A DNA stretch of 35,359 nucleotides from Chloroflexota bacterium (GTDB taxonomy: Bacteria > Chloroflexota > Dormibacteria > Dormibacterales > Dormibacteraceae): NCBI GenBank assembly GCA_005881025.1, contig VBFO01000109.1:1-35359 (forward strand), written 5' to 3'. The notes under the pieces were generated by a model. That model was not told the DNA's origin, did not search any database, and worked only from the letters and a program-made list of their open reading frames with translations. A program made the translations under genes and the position numbers. Shown piece by piece: positions 35,228 through 35,359 of the stretch; the first letter of the stretch is position 1, and the number at the start of each line of letters is the position of its first letter.

Positions 35228-35359
35228 TCAGGAGAGGGCTCGGTCAAAGATCTGCTCCACCACAGTCGAGACTGTCCAGTCAACCCACTCCTCGTGCGAC
35301 CAGCCGAGGCCACCGACGAGGACCTGATAGACGTCCGGGCCGACGAACAGCAGCAGCAA
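35228..35359 (-). CDS. TetR-type regulator, C-terminal fragment (cut by window edge)
   Basis: The last 43 codons of a gene whose start lies beyond base 35359. The peptide runs LLLLFVGPDVYQVLVGGLGW, then SHEEWVDWTVSTVVEQIF and a final DRALS before TGA (35230-35228). The hydrophobic LLLxxVxPxxYxLLV helix, the GW break and the last amphipathic helix are typical of the C-terminal ligand and dimer domain of TetR/AcrR regulators. The DNA-binding domain is outside the window, so this rests on the C-terminal pattern only. Confidence 0.6.
   Translation of the reverse strand: MLLLFVGPDVYQVLVGGLGWSHEEWVDWTVSTVVEQIFDRALS

Noticed and set aside
35125-35313. Minus-strand frame of 62 codons near the window end
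   Set aside because: It overlaps the TetR-type fragment in a different frame; the TetR frame has the convincing composition.

Overview
The window comes from a visibly GC-rich bacterial chromosome with dense, often overlapping genes and frequent GTG/TTG starts. The gene set points to an aerobic free-living heterotroph: histidine utilisation, a phenylacetyl-CoA-epoxidase-type oxygenase, cytochrome bd, polyphosphate metabolism and secreted or cytosolic glycosidases. This suits a soil Actinomycetota, Chloroflexota or Candidatus Dormiibacterota lineage. That placement is inference; no phylogenetic marker is present. I saw no transposase, integrase, phage gene or CRISPR array.

Layout. (a) 1-2492: tRNA-His (minus strand), then a compact paaA-paaD-paaB-paaC cluster ending in a tiny separate zinc-ribbon gene that looks like the missing C-terminal half of PaaD. 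(b) 2489-5958, minus strand: SRPBCC protein, FMN-binding split-barrel protein, fdhD, CPBP protease and a membrane-anchored extracytoplasmic protein, in a tight row. (c) 5973-8116, plus strand: RDD membrane protein and zwf, followed by hairpins that insulate zwf from a convergent small membrane protein. (d) 8877-19280, minus strand: a gap-poor block ppk1 - CYTH/CHAD - sixA-like - alkD-like - hutH - hutU - hutF - hutI. All eight genes overlap or are at most 11 nt apart, so polyphosphate synthesis and histidine breakdown may share transcription. (e) 19433-21223: orphan Flp pilin, divergent LysR regulator, DUF2461-type protein. (f) 21300-25173: secreted Fn3 protein, GH4 glycosidase, secreted GH5-like glycosidase. 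(g) 25180-27560: cydAB, with a divergent lipoprotein. (h) 28705-30532: LysM lipoprotein plus a four-helix membrane protein. (i) 30679-32993: alpha/beta hydrolase diverging from an AraC-VOC-DUF1801 row. (j) 33000-35359: an accessory-looking, more AT-rich end with a VOC gene remnant, a HicA-like/HTH pair resembling a toxin-antitoxin module, a PNPOx protein, a 480-nt stretch without a recognisable gene but with inverted repeats, and the C-terminus of a TetR-type regulator running off the window.

How the genes work together. HutH, HutU, HutI and HutF take histidine through urocanate, imidazolonepropionate and formiminoglutamate to N-formylglutamate; HutG, which would finish the route, is not in the window. 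PPK1 makes polyphosphate, and the next gene encodes a CHAD domain, a known polyphosphate-binding fold. The oxygenase cluster lacks a reductase (PaaE), the CoA ligase (PaaK) and downstream enzymes here, so its substrate is open.

The observations I rate highest are: the split PaaD with a PaaC-like subunit that keeps most of the di-iron ligands; the Cys-Ser-Gly cofactor triad in HutH; the ppk1-CHAD-hut superoperon; and the HicA-like/HTH pair with nested palindromes at its start.
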